Origin: Pseudomonadota bacterium | GTDB taxonomy: Bacteria; Pseudomonadota; Gammaproteobacteria; Steroidobacterales; Steroidobacteraceae | Assembly: GCA_023457495.1 (NCBI GenBank) | Contig: JAEWLQ010000035.1 | Span: 1 to 44,106 of the forward strand | Reading direction: 5' to 3' | DNA length: 44,106 bases | Shown here: piece after piece, positions 22,790 through 31,894 of the stretch | Numbering within the stretch: position 1 is the stretch's first letter | Layout of the letters: each line of letters opens with the position of its first letter | The notes under the pieces: model-generated | What the model saw: only the letters and a program-made list of their open reading frames with translations | Told to the model about the DNA's origin: nothing | The model's database searches: none | Translations under genes and position numbers: made by a program

Positions 22790-24715
22790 CTTTTCCAGGA
22801 AGGCGACGATCGTCTTCTGGTAAAAGTCGCGGTTCGCCTTCTTCTTGAACCCGTGGCCCTCGTCCTTCGCGGCGAGATACCAGACCTCGCCGCCGCGCGC
22901 GCGGATCTTCTCCACCATCTGTTTTGATTCCGACGCGGGCACGCGCGGGTCGTTGAGTCCCTGCACCACCAGCAGCGGCTTGTTGATGCGCGACGCATTG
23001 TTGAGCGGCGAGATGCGCTGCAGGTACTTGCGCATCGCGGGCAGGCGCTCGTCGCCGTACTCGGGTCGCCGCAGGTCGCGCCGGTAGGCGGACGTGCTCT
23101 CGAGGAAGGTCACGAAGTTCGAGATGCCGACCACATCGATGCCGCCGCGCAGACGGTCGCCGAAGTGCACCATCGACGCGAGCGACATGTAGCCGCCGTA
23201 AGAGCCGCCCGAGACGAAGACGCGTTTCGCGTCGAGATCACGCTGCGCACCGATCCACACCAGCAGCGCGCCGATGTCCTTCACCGCGTCCTCGCGCTTG
23301 TCGCCATTGTCGAGATTCAGGAAGGTCTTGCCGTACCCCGACGAGCCGCGCACGTTGGGCGTGATCACGACGAAACCCATCTCGTTCACGAGGAATTGCG
23401 TGAACGGATTGAAACCGGGAATCGCCTGCGACTCCGGGCCGCCGTGGATGTCGATCAGCACCGGGTGCGGCCCGGGACCGCGGCCCGGCTTCGGTCGATA
23501 GACGAAGGCGGGGATGCGCCGCTGCCCGCCGTTGGCGCGGTCGAACGTCGGAAATCGTATGAGCTCGGCGGCGGCGAACTGCAGTGGATCGACCGGGCCC
23601 GCCTCACTTCTCGTGTGGCGCACCACCGTGTTCGTCGCGAGCTCGATCGCGTACACGTCGCGCGGCGACTGCGGGCTCTCGAGCGACAGCGCCAGCCGGC
23701 TGCCGGTCCGGTCGAACGCGATGCGGCCGATGCGGCCATCCGGCAGCGCCGGCAGGCTCTCCGCGCGCCGCGCGAGATTCATCACCGTGAGCTTGCTCAC
23801 GCCATCGACGTTCGCCACCCATGCGAGGTACCGGCCATCTTCGGTCACCGCGAAGGACTCGATGTCCCACGGAATGTGGCCGGTCAGGGTCTCGACCGCG
23901 CCGGTCGCGAGGTCCACGCGCTTCAACTGCTCGAACTCGCTGCCGCGGTTCGTGATCAGGTACACGCCGCGGCCGTCGGCCGCGAACCGCGCCTGCGACA
24001 CGCTCGCAACGTCGGGCCCTTCGGACACCGGCGTGAGCGACGCCGTCGCGATGTCCATCACGAAGAGGTGCGACTCGTTGGCCGAGACGAAGTTGCTGAT
24101 GAGTAGTTTGGTGTCGTCGGGCGACCAGTCCTGCACCGACCAGTTCTTCTGGAAGCCGTTGTACACGAGCCGCGGCGGCGAGACGCCCGCGGGCTCGGCG
24201 ATGAAAAGGTCGTAGCTCACGCCATCACGACCCGTGCTGTGGAAGGCGACGCGCCGTCCGTCGCGGCTCCAGGCCAGGCCACCGGCGAGACCCTTGCCAT
24301 CGGTGATCATGCGCACCGCACGCGTGTTCAGGTCGTAGTAGTGGATCTGCGCGGCCTCGTTGCCACCGGCGTCCTTGAGGAACGCGAACCCGGTCGCGCC
24401 CTGCGTCCGCGGCGCGCGCGCCACGGTGATCGGCTCGCGGTAGAACGTGATCTGCTCGCGCGCGCCCAGCGGCGCCGCGACCCGGTGCAACTGATCGACG
24501 TCGCTGAAGCGCGTCGCGATCAGCAGCCCGCCGTCGGGTAGCCAGTCGACGAACGACGCGCCGCGGGAGTTCATGTAGTCCTCGAGCCGGGCCGTGAGCG
24601 CCGAATCGACCGGCGGGATGTTGTCGAGCACGAGGTTGCCGCGCTCTTCGACGGCGGCGAGCGCCGGGGCGCATGCGGCGAGGATGACGAGTGCCTGGAG
24701 TATTCTCTTGATCAT
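22772..24715 (-). CDS. S9 family prolyl oligopeptidase-type serine peptidase, 647 aa
   Basis: Exported peptidase: a signal peptide (about 1-21, ending APALAAVE), a beta-propeller of TolB/WD-like repeats (about 40-390; motifs such as LAWSRDGRRVAF and VQDWSPDDTKLL) and a C-terminal alpha/beta hydrolase (about 400-647). The triad is Ser505 in GGSYGGYMS, Asp589 in GLNDPRVP and His621 in DEGHGF. PVLIDIHGGPESQ supplies the oxyanion region. The acylaminoacyl-peptidase branch is likely. The start is 21 bp from the divergent MBL-fold gene. It shares its 3' palindrome with the cytochrome gene. Confidence 0.9.
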   Translation of the reverse strand: MIKRILQALVILAACAPALAAVEERGNLVLDNIPPVDSALTARLEDYMNSRGASFVDWLPDGGLLIATRFSDVDQLHRVAAPLGAREQITFYREPITVARAPRTQGATGFAFLKDAGGNEAAQIHYYDLNTRAVRMITDGKGLAGGLAWSRDGRRVAFHSTGRDGVSYDLFIAEPAGVSPPRLVYNGFQKNWSVQDWSPDDTKLLISNFVSANESHLFVMDIATASLTPVSEGPDVASVSQARFAADGRGVYLITNRGSEFEQLKRVDLATGAVETLTGHIPWDIESFAVTEDGRYLAWVANVDGVSKLTVMNLARRAESLPALPDGRIGRIAFDRTGSRLALSLESPQSPRDVYAIELATNTVVRHTRSEAGPVDPLQFAAAELIRFPTFDRANGGQRRIPAFVYRPKPGRGPGPHPVLIDIHGGPESQAIPGFNPFTQFLVNEMGFVVITPNVRGSSGYGKTFLNLDNGDKREDAVKDIGALLVWIGAQRDLDAKRVFVSGGSYGGYMSLASMVHFGDRLRGGIDVVGISNFVTFLESTSAYRRDLRRPEYGDERLPAMRKYLQRISPLNNASRINKPLLVVQGLNDPRVPASESKQMVEKIRARGGEVWYLAAKDEGHGFKKKANRDFYQKTIVAFLEKQLAAK

Positions 24716-24736
24716 GCTGCTATGTTGCCGCAAGCC

Positions 24737-25699
24737 ATGAATGCCGTCATGCCGCGCCTGACGCGATTCGCCGATGGCATCACCGCCATCGACACCGAAT
24801 ACCTGCGTCCACAGATGGACGCGTCGCACGTCGTGGTGGCCGGGGCGCGCGCGGCCATCGTCGATTCCGGACCTAACTCCGCGGTGCCATTGATCCTCGC
24901 GGGACTGGAGCGGCTCGGACTGTCGCCGGATGGCGTCGAGTTCCTGTTCCTCACGCACGCGCACTTGGATCACGCCGGCGGCGCCGGAGAGCTCATGCGA
25001 GCGCTGCCGAAGGCCACCGCGGTGGTGCATCCGCGCGCCGCGCCGCACCTCATCGATCCCGCGAAACTCGTCGCCGCCACGCGCGCCGTGTATGGAGCCG
25101 AGTTGTACGACCAGCTCTACGGCGAGCTCGTGCCCATTGCGCGCGAGCGGCTGGTGATCGCGCAGGACGGCCAGCGTTTCGATGTGGGCGGGCGCACCTT
25201 CGAGTGCGTGCATACGCCCGGGCATGCGCTGCACCACCAGGCCATCGTCGATTTCGGGGTCGACCACCGCGCGACCAGCATCTTCACCGGCGACACCTTC
25301 GGCATTTCCTACCGCGAGTTCGATACCGCGCGCGGCGCCTGGATCATGCCGACCACCACGCCGACACAGTTCGATCCGCAACAGCTCAAGGCCTCGATCG
25401 GCCGTCTCATGCAATTCCGTCCGCGCCGGCTGTACCTCACTCACTACAGCGAAGTGAGCGATTGCCCGCGGCTCGCCAATGACATGATCGACGCGATCGA
25501 CGCCTTCGTGCGCATCGCGCGCGCCGCGGGCCGCGATGCCGTGCCGCGCATCCGTGCAGGCCTGCGCGACCTCGCGTACGAATCCCTGCGCGCGCATGGT
25601 TGCACGATGGCCGAGGAGGCCATCGACGCGATCCTCGGAAAAGACTTTGAGCTCAACGCGGCGGGACTCGACGCGTGGCTCAAACGGGAGGCCGGCTGA
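24737..25699 (+). CDS. MBL-fold metallo-hydrolase, 320 aa
   Basis: Metallo-beta-lactamase fold with the binuclear metal motif THAHLDH (H74, H76, D78, H79), the third-ligand segment CVHTPGHALHH and FTGDTFG with the bridging Asp; a C-terminal helical part (about 240-320) follows. Relatives include glyoxalase II-like thioesterases and oxygen-binding flavoprotein-like hydrolases; the substrate cannot be assigned. Starts at 24722 and 24749 are possible in the same frame; I prefer 24737 because 24722 would leave only 6 bp to the divergent S9 gene. A TATTCT hexamer is at 24701-24706. Confidence 0.85.
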   Translation: MNAVMPRLTRFADGITAIDTEYLRPQMDASHVVVAGARAAIVDSGPNSAVPLILAGLERLGLSPDGVEFLFLTHAHLDHAGGAGELMRALPKATAVVHPRAAPHLIDPAKLVAATRAVYGAELYDQLYGELVPIARERLVIAQDGQRFDVGGRTFECVHTPGHALHHQAIVDFGVDHRATSIFTGDTFGISYREFDTARGAWIMPTTTPTQFDPQQLKASIGRLMQFRPRRLYLTHYSEVSDCPRLANDMIDAIDAFVRIARAAGRDAVPRIRAGLRDLAYESLRAHGCTMAEEAIDAILGKDFELNAAGLDAWLKREAG

Positions 25700-26167
25700 A
25701 TGGACTATCTATTCCTCAAGGCGACGCACATCACGGGCGTCGTCCTGTTCCTCGGCAACATCATCACCGGCGTCTTCTGGAAATTGCATGCCGACCGCAC
25801 GCGGGAGCTGCGCGCGCGTGCGCAGGCGCTCGACGGCATCATCCGCGCTGATCGTCTGTTCACGATGCCGGGCGTGCTCCTGATCATCGGCACGGGCGTC
25901 TGGCTCGCGCAGCTCGGCAATCTACCGCTGCTGCGGACATTCTGGATCGGCTGGTCGCTGGTCCTGTTTGGAATCTCCGGCGCCGTGTTCATGGTGGCAT
26001 TGGCGCCGCTGCAGAAGAAGATGTTGGCGAATGTCAGCGCGGGCCTCGCCGGTGGCTGGGACGAATCCGCCTACGAACGGATGTCGCGCTCCTGGGCGAT
26101 CTGGGGCGCCATCGCGACGTTGACGCCACTGGCCGCTCTCTACCTCATGGTGATCAAGCCCACCTAA
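25700..26167 (+). CDS. DUF2269 family membrane protein, 155 aa
   Basis: Four hydrophobic segments: YLFLKATHITGVVLFLGNIITGVFW, FTMPGVLLIIGTGVWLAQLG, FWIGWSLVLFGISGAVFMVAL and WAIWGAIATLTPLAALYLMVIKP. KxxHIxGxxLxxGNxxxG is the start of the DUF2269 family; function unknown. The ATG follows the MBL-fold gene stop directly (TGAATG), so the two are probably translated together. Confidence 0.8.
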   Translation: MDYLFLKATHITGVVLFLGNIITGVFWKLHADRTRELRARAQALDGIIRADRLFTMPGVLLIIGTGVWLAQLGNLPLLRTFWIGWSLVLFGISGAVFMVALAPLQKKMLANVSAGLAGGWDESAYERMSRSWAIWGAIATLTPLAALYLMVIKPT

Positions 26168-26172
26168 GAACG

Positions 26173-26178
26173 TATGAT
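26173..26178 (+). promoter_or_regulatory. -10 box of the branched-chain dehydrogenase operon, leaderless type
   Basis: TATGAT lies 8 nt before the ATG of the E1alpha gene, so transcription should begin at or next to the start codon. No ribosome binding site is seen. The gap to the previous stop is only 19 bp, and the -35 region would lie in the DUF2269 coding sequence. Confidence 0.5.
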
Positions 26179-26186
26179 CGCGCCCC

Positions 26187-27449
26187 ATGCCAAGACTTCA
26201 CGTTCCCCAACCACCTAGCCGTCCGGGCGACAAACCCGATTTCAGCTACGTGGATCTGTCGCCCGCCGGCGCGATCCACAAGCCGGACGTCAACGCGCGC
26301 GCGCGCGACATGGAAGACGTTTCCGTCGGCCTGGTGCGCGTGCTCGACGACAAGCACGAGCCGGTCGGTCAATGGAATCCGCGCCTCGAGGCCGAGGATC
26401 TGCAGGTCGGCCTGCGCCACATGATGCTGACGCGCATCTTCGACGACCGCATGCAACGCACGCAGCGCCAGGGAAAGATCTCCTTCTATATGCGCTCGTT
26501 CGGCGAAGAGGCCATCGCGGTCGCGCAGGCGATGGCGCTGCAACCCGGCGACATGCTGTTCCCGTCGTACCGGCAGCAGGGCATCTACATGGTGCGCGGC
26601 AAGCCGCTGGTCGATCTCATGTGCCAGCTGCTCTCGAACACGCGCGACATGTGCAAGGGACGCCAGCTCCCGGTGATGTATCACTGGAACGCCGGCCGCA
26701 TCTTCTCGATCTCCGGCAACCTGACTACCCAGTTTCCGCAGGCGGTGGGTTGGGCGATGGCCGCGGCGATCCGCAACGAAGACCACATCGCGTGCACGTG
26801 GATAGGCGAAGGCTCGAGCGCCGAGGCGGATTTCCACCACGGCCTGCTGTTCGCGGCCGTGTACCAGGCCCCGGTCATCATGAACATCGTCAACAACCAG
26901 TGGGCGATCTCGACATTCCAGGGCACCGCGGGCGGCGAGCAGCGCTCGTTCGCGGCGCGTGGTCCGGGTTACGGCGTCGCCGGCATCCGCGTCGACGGCA
27001 ACGATTTCCTCGCGGTGTACGCGGTCACGCAGTGGGCCGCGCAACGCGCGCGCACCGGCGGCGGACCGACGCTCATCGAGCTCGTGACCTACCGCGCGGC
27101 CGCGCATTCCACCAGCGACGACCCGTCGCGTTATCGCCCGAAAGACGACTACGCGCACTGGCCGCTCGGCGATCCCGTCGAGCGCCTGAAGAACCACCTG
27201 ATCGCGCGCGGCGAGTGGAGCGAGAAGCAGCACAAGGACCTCACCGCCGAGCTCGACTCGCAGGTGCAGGCGGCATGGAAGGAGGCGGTCTCCTTCGGCG
27301 CGCTCAACGAAGGTCCGCGACTCAACCGTCATCTCATGTTCGAGGACGTATACAAGGAGTTCCCGGAGAACCTGCGCCGGCAGAGCGAACAGCTCGCCGA
27401 GGAGATCAAGCTGAACGCCGAGCTCGGGCTCGCGGCGAAGGCTGAATAA
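26187..27449 (+). CDS. bkdA1: branched-chain 2-oxoacid dehydrogenase E1 component, alpha subunit, 420 aa
   Basis: Thiamine-diphosphate-binding half of the E1 decarboxylase that acts on the 2-oxoacids of Val, Leu and Ile. Family landmarks are RIFDDRMQRTQRQGKISFYMRSFGEEA (83-109), FPSYRQQGIYMVRG, GRQLPVMYH and the TPP/Mg motif GEGSSAEADF (207-216) with NNQWAIS (236-242). SRYRPKDDYAHWPLGDP and HSTSDDPS fit the phosphorylation-loop region of the BkdA1 type; the long N-terminal extension also matches it rather than pyruvate E1alpha. It heads the operon with E1beta 2 bp downstream. Confidence 0.92.
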   Translation: MPRLHVPQPPSRPGDKPDFSYVDLSPAGAIHKPDVNARARDMEDVSVGLVRVLDDKHEPVGQWNPRLEAEDLQVGLRHMMLTRIFDDRMQRTQRQGKISFYMRSFGEEAIAVAQAMALQPGDMLFPSYRQQGIYMVRGKPLVDLMCQLLSNTRDMCKGRQLPVMYHWNAGRIFSISGNLTTQFPQAVGWAMAAAIRNEDHIACTWIGEGSSAEADFHHGLLFAAVYQAPVIMNIVNNQWAISTFQGTAGGEQRSFAARGPGYGVAGIRVDGNDFLAVYAVTQWAAQRARTGGGPTLIELVTYRAAAHSTSDDPSRYRPKDDYAHWPLGDPVERLKNHLIARGEWSEKQHKDLTAELDSQVQAAWKEAVSFGALNEGPRLNRHLMFEDVYKEFPENLRRQSEQLAEEIKLNAELGLAAKAE

Positions 27450-27451
27450 CC

Positions 27452-28468
27452 ATGGCCCAGATGAACATGATCCAGGCCCTGAACTCCGCCATGGACGTCA
27501 TGATGGCGCGCGATCCTTCCGTCGTCGTGATGGGCGAGGACGTCGGCTACTTCGGCGGCGTGTTCCGCGTCACCGACGGACTGCAGCGAAAATACGGCGA
27601 GCACCGCGTGCTCGATTCGCCGATCAGCGAGGGCGGCATCGTCGCCACTGCGATCGGCATGGCGCTCAACGGCATCAAGCCCGTGGCCGAGATCCAGTTC
27701 GCCGATTACATCTATCCCGCGGTGGACCAGATCGCGAGCGAGCTCGCGCGCATCCGCTACCGCAGCGCCGGTGATTTCACGTCGCCCGTCGTGATCCGCG
27801 CGCCCTGCGGCGGCGGCATCCGCGGTGGACAGACGCACTCGCAGAGTCCCGAGGCGATCTTCACGCACATCTGCGGCGTGAAGACCGTGATGCCGAGCAA
27901 TCCCTACGATGCGAAGGGCCTCCTGATCGCGGCGATCGAGGACGATGACCCGATCATCTTTTTCGAGCCGAAGCGCATCTACAACGGCCCGTTCGACGGC
28001 GACCCGAACAAGCCCGCGGTGCCGTGGAGCACGCACGCGAAGGGCGACGTGCCTGAGGGTTATTACAAGGTGCCCATCGGCAAGTGCGACATCGTGCGGC
28101 CCGGCGAGCAGGTGACCATCGTCACCTACGGCACCATGGTGTACGTATGCGAGGCTGCCGCGAAGAAGCTCAACGTCGACGCGGAGATCATCGACGTGCG
28201 CACGATGTCGCCGCTCGATCTCGATCCCATCTGTTCGTCGGTCAAGAAGACCGGTCGTTGCGTGGTGGCGCACGAGGCCACGCGTTTCTGCGGCTTCGGC
28301 GCGGAGCTCACGGCCAGCATCCAGGAAGAATGCTTCTGGTATCTCGAAGCGCCTATCCAGCGCGTCGCCGGCTGGGATACGCCGTACCCGCACGCCTTCG
28401 AATGGGAGTATTTTCCCGGACAGGCCCGGGTCGCGCTCGCATTGCGCGAAGTCCTCGGAGAAGGATGA
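27452..28468 (+). CDS. bkdA2: branched-chain 2-oxoacid dehydrogenase E1 component, beta subunit, 338 aa
   Basis: Partner of the alpha subunit in the E1 heterotetramer. Typical segments are MNMIQALNSAMDVMMARDPSVVVMGEDVGYFGGVFRVTDGL, DSPISEGGIVATAIGMALNG, EIQFADYIYPAVDQI, RAPCGGGIRGGQTHSQSPEA and the C-terminal transketolase domain ending FEWEYFPGQARVALALREVL. Lengths match BkdA2. It is packed between E1alpha (2 bp) and E2 (10 bp). Confidence 0.94.
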   Translation: MAQMNMIQALNSAMDVMMARDPSVVVMGEDVGYFGGVFRVTDGLQRKYGEHRVLDSPISEGGIVATAIGMALNGIKPVAEIQFADYIYPAVDQIASELARIRYRSAGDFTSPVVIRAPCGGGIRGGQTHSQSPEAIFTHICGVKTVMPSNPYDAKGLLIAAIEDDDPIIFFEPKRIYNGPFDGDPNKPAVPWSTHAKGDVPEGYYKVPIGKCDIVRPGEQVTIVTYGTMVYVCEAAAKKLNVDAEIIDVRTMSPLDLDPICSSVKKTGRCVVAHEATRFCGFGAELTASIQEECFWYLEAPIQRVAGWDTPYPHAFEWEYFPGQARVALALREVLGEG

Positions 28469-28478
28469 GGTTTCAGCC

Positions 28479-29807
28479 ATGAGCCGCTACGTATTCAAGA
28501 TGCCGGATCTCGGCGAAGGCACGGTCTCCGCCGAAGTCGTCGCCTGGCACGTGAAGCCCGGCGATCTCGTGCAGGAAGACCAGGTCATGTGCGAAGTGAT
28601 GACCGAGAAGGCCGCGGTCGAGATGCCCGCGCCGGTCACCGGCCGGATCGTTTCCATCAGCGGTGAGCCGGGCGACATGATCGCCGTGGGCGCCGAGCTG
28701 GTCGTGTTCGATACCGACGGCACGTCGGCCGCAGCAGGCGATGCGCCCGCGGTGAAGACGGCGGAGCGTCCGCCGGAGCCGGTCAACTACGGCCGCCGCG
28801 CTTCCGACAAGCCGGACGGCGAGAAACCGGCGGCCGAGCCGGATGCCGGCGCGCGGGCCGCCGCGGCATCGGGCGGATCCGCCGCCCATGTTCCCCCCGC
28901 CGCGAACAAGCACGGCGGCCGCATCATGGCCTCCCCCGCCAGCCGCCGCCGCGCGGCCGAGGCCGGCCTCGATCTATCTACCGTCGCCGGCACCGGTCCC
29001 GCGGGCCGCATCGAGCCGGGCGACATCGACTCCGCGCTCGCGGCGGGCGGCGCCCGCGGCGCGCCGCCGTCGATGAACGCGCGCGCCAATGCCACGCGCG
29101 AAGCGCGCAACGGCACGGAAGAGGTGAAGATCATCGGATTGCGGCGCGTCATCGCCGAGCGCCTCACCGAATCCGCGCGCAGCATTCCGCAGTACTCCTA
29201 CGTCGAGGAATGCGACATCACGCGCCTCGAGGCATTGCGCAAGCACCTGAACGACCGCAGGCCCGCCGGCGCTCCGCCGCTCACGTTCCTGCCGTTCATC
29301 GTCGCCGGTCTCGCGCGTGTGCTCGAGAAATTCCCACAGTGCAATGCGCTATACGACAGTGCGCGCGGCGTGCTCGTGAAACACAAGGCCGTGCACGTCG
29401 GCATCGCGACGCAGACGTCGCAGGGTCTCAAGGTCCCGGTGGTGCGCAACGTCGAGTCGCGCGCGCTGCACGACTTGGCCGCGGAGATCCGGCGGGTGTC
29501 CGAGGCCGCGCGTTCCAACAAGTCGCCGCGCGAGGAGCTCACGGGCTCGACCATCACGGTGACGAGCCTCGGAAAACTCGGCGGCGTCGCATCGACGCCC
29601 ATGGTCAACATGCCCGAGGTCGCCATCATCGGCATCAACAAGGCGATCGAGCGGCCGATCGCGGTCGATGGCCAGATCGCGATCCGGCTCATGATGAATC
29701 TCTCCTCGTCGTTCGATCATCGCTTCGTCGACGGCTTCGACGCGGCGTCGATGATCCAGGCGCTGAAGGATCTGCTCGAGCAGCCGGCGACGATCTTCAT
29801 CGACTGA
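28479..29807 (+). CDS. bkdB: branched-chain 2-oxoacid dehydrogenase E2 (dihydrolipoyl acyltransferase), 442 aa
   Basis: Transfers the acyl group from E1 to CoA. An N-terminal lipoyl domain (1-80) has the lipoylated Lys44 in VMTEKAAVEMPAP; then come an Ala/Pro/Gly linker, the peripheral-subunit-binding domain (about 145-185, ASPASRRRAAEAGLDLSTVAGTGPAGRI) and the catalytic domain (about 215-442) with the active-site His in SSFDHRFVDGFDA. Only one lipoyl domain. The E3 dihydrolipoamide dehydrogenase that completes the complex is not next to it; the flavoprotein at 32886-34265 is a glutathione reductase instead. Confidence 0.94.
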   Translation: MSRYVFKMPDLGEGTVSAEVVAWHVKPGDLVQEDQVMCEVMTEKAAVEMPAPVTGRIVSISGEPGDMIAVGAELVVFDTDGTSAAAGDAPAVKTAERPPEPVNYGRRASDKPDGEKPAAEPDAGARAAAASGGSAAHVPPAANKHGGRIMASPASRRRAAEAGLDLSTVAGTGPAGRIEPGDIDSALAAGGARGAPPSMNARANATREARNGTEEVKIIGLRRVIAERLTESARSIPQYSYVEECDITRLEALRKHLNDRRPAGAPPLTFLPFIVAGLARVLEKFPQCNALYDSARGVLVKHKAVHVGIATQTSQGLKVPVVRNVESRALHDLAAEIRRVSEAARSNKSPREELTGSTITVTSLGKLGGVASTPMVNMPEVAIIGINKAIERPIAVDGQIAIRLMMNLSSSFDHRFVDGFDAASMIQALKDLLEQPATIFID

Positions 29808-29812
29808 AGGCC

Positions 29813-31192
29813 ATGCGCCGTTCGCTGGTGGTTTTCGCGCTCGCGTGCTGCGCGCACGCATTCGCCGCGGAAGAAGCGGATTTCCTCGAGCCGCATCACG
29901 TCGAGATCGACGTCTCGCGCGGCGGCAATTCGTGGATTGCCGAGTACACCTTCGGACGGCCCGTCGACGCGTGGTTCTTTCCGCGCACCTCGGTGACGCG
30001 GACCGGCGGGAAGGCGTGGCGCCCGGATAGCTGGGTCGTCGAAACCCCCGGTGTGCGGCTGATGCAGCGCGGCCACTACGATGTGCTCGCGCCGGCGCGC
30101 GGCCGAGTGCTGCCGCCAAAGGTACGACTGCGTTTCCAGCCGTTCACCGGCGATCTCGCCGATGACTATGCCCCCGCGCTCGCATTCACCGACGGCGGGT
30201 TCGCGCTGTTCAGCGCGCAGTTCGATGTGTTGCCGCTGCGTACGCTGCGCGAGGCGGCCGACCTGCCCAGCGACCTCAACAATTCGTACTTCGCCGAAAC
30301 GCATCTAAAGATGCGCTTTCACGACGTCGCCGGCGTGACCGAGCACGACGGCGAGTACGCGACCTACGTGCTCTTCGGACCCACGAAGCGCGTGGAAACC
30401 CGCGACGTGATCACCGCATTCGATCCGCAGTTGCCGAAGTGGATCCACGATTCGCTCGCACCGTCGGTCACCGGTCTGCTCGCGCGTTACGCTGCGCAGC
30501 TCGGCCCGCTGCCGGAGGGCAAGCCGACCGTGATGGTTGCGTGGGCGGGCCCCACCCCCGGCATCGTCGGGCGGTCGGGCGGAACGCTGCGCGGCCAGAT
30601 CGTCATGAAGTACGAAGGCGCCGGGCTCCTCGAGGAGACGCCGCAGCAGCGCGCCGAGGGCCTGTGGTTCATCGCGCACGAAGCCGCGCATTTCTGGATG
30701 GGGCAGACAATCGGTTACGAGTACGCGCGGGAGGCCTGGATCACCGAGGGCGGTGCGGACCTGCTCGCGGTGCGCGCGATCGCGGCACTCGATCCGGCTT
30801 ATGCATGGCGCGCGGAGCTCGATCGCGCGATCACGGATTGCGTCGAACTGTCCCGGCGGCGCGGGATCGAGTCCGCGCGCGATCGCAACGAGCATCGCGC
30901 GTACTACGCCTGCGGCGCGGTATTCGGGCTGGTGGCCGAGGCCGCGGGAAAGCAGCCTTTCCATGTTTTCGCGCGGCGGCTCGTCGATGAAAACCGCGTC
31001 GACAAGATCGTCTCGCGCGAGGACTGGTTCGTGGCCCTCGACGCCGTATCCCGCGACCCGACTCTCGCCCGGGATATCTCTCACCTGCTGGATCGGGGAA
31101 GCCCCGATCCGGCAGCGGCCATCGCGTCGCTGTTCGATCGCGCGGGCGTTTCCTATTACCTCGACGGGCAGAAGATTCCGCGAATGAAGTAA
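29813..31192 (+). CDS. exported M1-like gluzincin metallopeptidase, 459 aa
   Basis: A signal peptide (about 1-18, AHAFAAEE) is followed by a beta-rich N-terminal half and a gluzincin core: HEAAH (289-293) with the third zinc ligand E312 in WITEGGAD, exactly 18 residues after the second His, as in M1 aminopeptidases (HExxH-18-E). There is no clear GAMEN motif, so the exopeptidase specificity is uncertain, and no PDZ domain, which argues against M61. The start is 5 bp after the bkdB stop, so it may be cotranscribed with the dehydrogenase operon although no link of function is known. Confidence 0.72.
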   Translation: MRRSLVVFALACCAHAFAAEEADFLEPHHVEIDVSRGGNSWIAEYTFGRPVDAWFFPRTSVTRTGGKAWRPDSWVVETPGVRLMQRGHYDVLAPARGRVLPPKVRLRFQPFTGDLADDYAPALAFTDGGFALFSAQFDVLPLRTLREAADLPSDLNNSYFAETHLKMRFHDVAGVTEHDGEYATYVLFGPTKRVETRDVITAFDPQLPKWIHDSLAPSVTGLLARYAAQLGPLPEGKPTVMVAWAGPTPGIVGRSGGTLRGQIVMKYEGAGLLEETPQQRAEGLWFIAHEAAHFWMGQTIGYEYAREAWITEGGADLLAVRAIAALDPAYAWRAELDRAITDCVELSRRRGIESARDRNEHRAYYACGAVFGLVAEAAGKQPFHVFARRLVDENRVDKIVSREDWFVALDAVSRDPTLARDISHLLDRGSPDPAAAIASLFDRAGVSYYLDGQKIPRMK

Positions 31193-31283
31193 GGGACCCC
31201 TGTCGTCGCGCCGCGACGCAGCGACCTACACGCAAATGTGCGCGATTGCGCGGTACCGCTACCGGCGCGCTGGCAGAGTCTCG

Positions 31284-31306
31284 CCCCAAACCTGGGGTCA
31301 GAGTCC
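31284..31306 (+). promoter_or_regulatory. hairpin covering the ribosome site of the small CxxC gene
   Basis: CCCCA (31284-31288) pairs with TGGGG (31293-31297) around AACC; the GGGG is the only plausible ribosome site for the ATG at 31307. The word CTGGGGTCAGAGTC is, as far as I recall, a dispersed sequence seen near REP-associated transposases in many proteobacteria. The remaining 31193-31283 gap shows nothing clear. Confidence 0.35.
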
Positions 31307-31597
31307 ATGCACCAGCACAAAACCGCCGCCGATTGCCTTTACTGCAAGCCCGTTCAGTTCGTGAGCCTCGGCGAAGCGCCGCCCGTGAAAGGCTGGCAAC
31401 GACCCGTGTTGCTCGTCGCGGCCATGCTGCTCACCGCCTGCACGGTGATGGCGCTGCAGTTCGCGTGGGAACGCACGGGCGCGGTCTTCTTCGCCACCGT
31501 TTCGGTCCTGCTGCTGCTCATCGCGTTGTTCGGCGTCGCGATCTCCTTCCGCGGCTGCGACAACTGCGTCGCGCGTTTCCTGGGCAAGTCACTGTGA
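31307..31597 (+). CDS. small two-helix membrane protein with paired CxxC motifs, 96 aa
   Basis: No family recognised. CLYCKP near the N-terminus (about 12-17) and RGCDNC near the C-terminus (about 84-89) flank two membrane helices (PVLLVAAMLLTACTVMALQFAW and AVFFATVSVLLLLIALFGVAISF). Both CxxC pairs would lie on the same side of the membrane, able to form one tetracysteine metal site (zinc or iron-sulfur) or two dithiols. The upstream ATG-free frame could extend to 31238, but the start used here has GGGGT eight nt before it. It stands alone. Confidence 0.55.
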   Translation: MHQHKTAADCLYCKPVQFVSLGEAPPVKGWQRPVLLVAAMLLTACTVMALQFAWERTGAVFFATVSVLLLLIALFGVAISFRGCDNCVARFLGKSL

Positions 31598-31894
31598 CAC
31601 CGCGTCCGACCCGAGCACGCCGGCATTCGCTGTGCGGTACGGCGCGTCGATTCGCGAACGAAGAAACCGTCGCGCGCGAGGGTCATCGACAGCCGTGTCG
31701 CCAGGCCGGCGTCTGGGCCTGCAAGAAGACGCTCGATTGCTCGCGCAGGATGTCCGACCAGCGCAGGGTCGCCGAGCACGCGTGACCTTCCCGATCACGG
31801 GCGCCAAAAGTGCATCCCGTCATGGAATTGGGGCCCCTGAAAGAGGATAGTTAGCGACGCTGGCGATTCACCGGTACTCCGGGAGTCCTCGACC
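31598..31894. other. intergenic region without a recognised gene
   Basis: About 300 bp between two plus-strand genes. Several short frames run through it on both strands, but none has a ribosome site or a recognisable domain. GGTACTCC / GGGAGTCC just before the next gene is a small palindrome (ACTCC-G-GGAGT) that overlaps its likely ribosome site. Confidence 0.5.

Noticed and set aside
26154..27332. 392-codon minus-strand open frame opposite bkdA1
   Set aside because: Shadow of the E1alpha gene: biased composition, no ribosome site, no recognisable motif.
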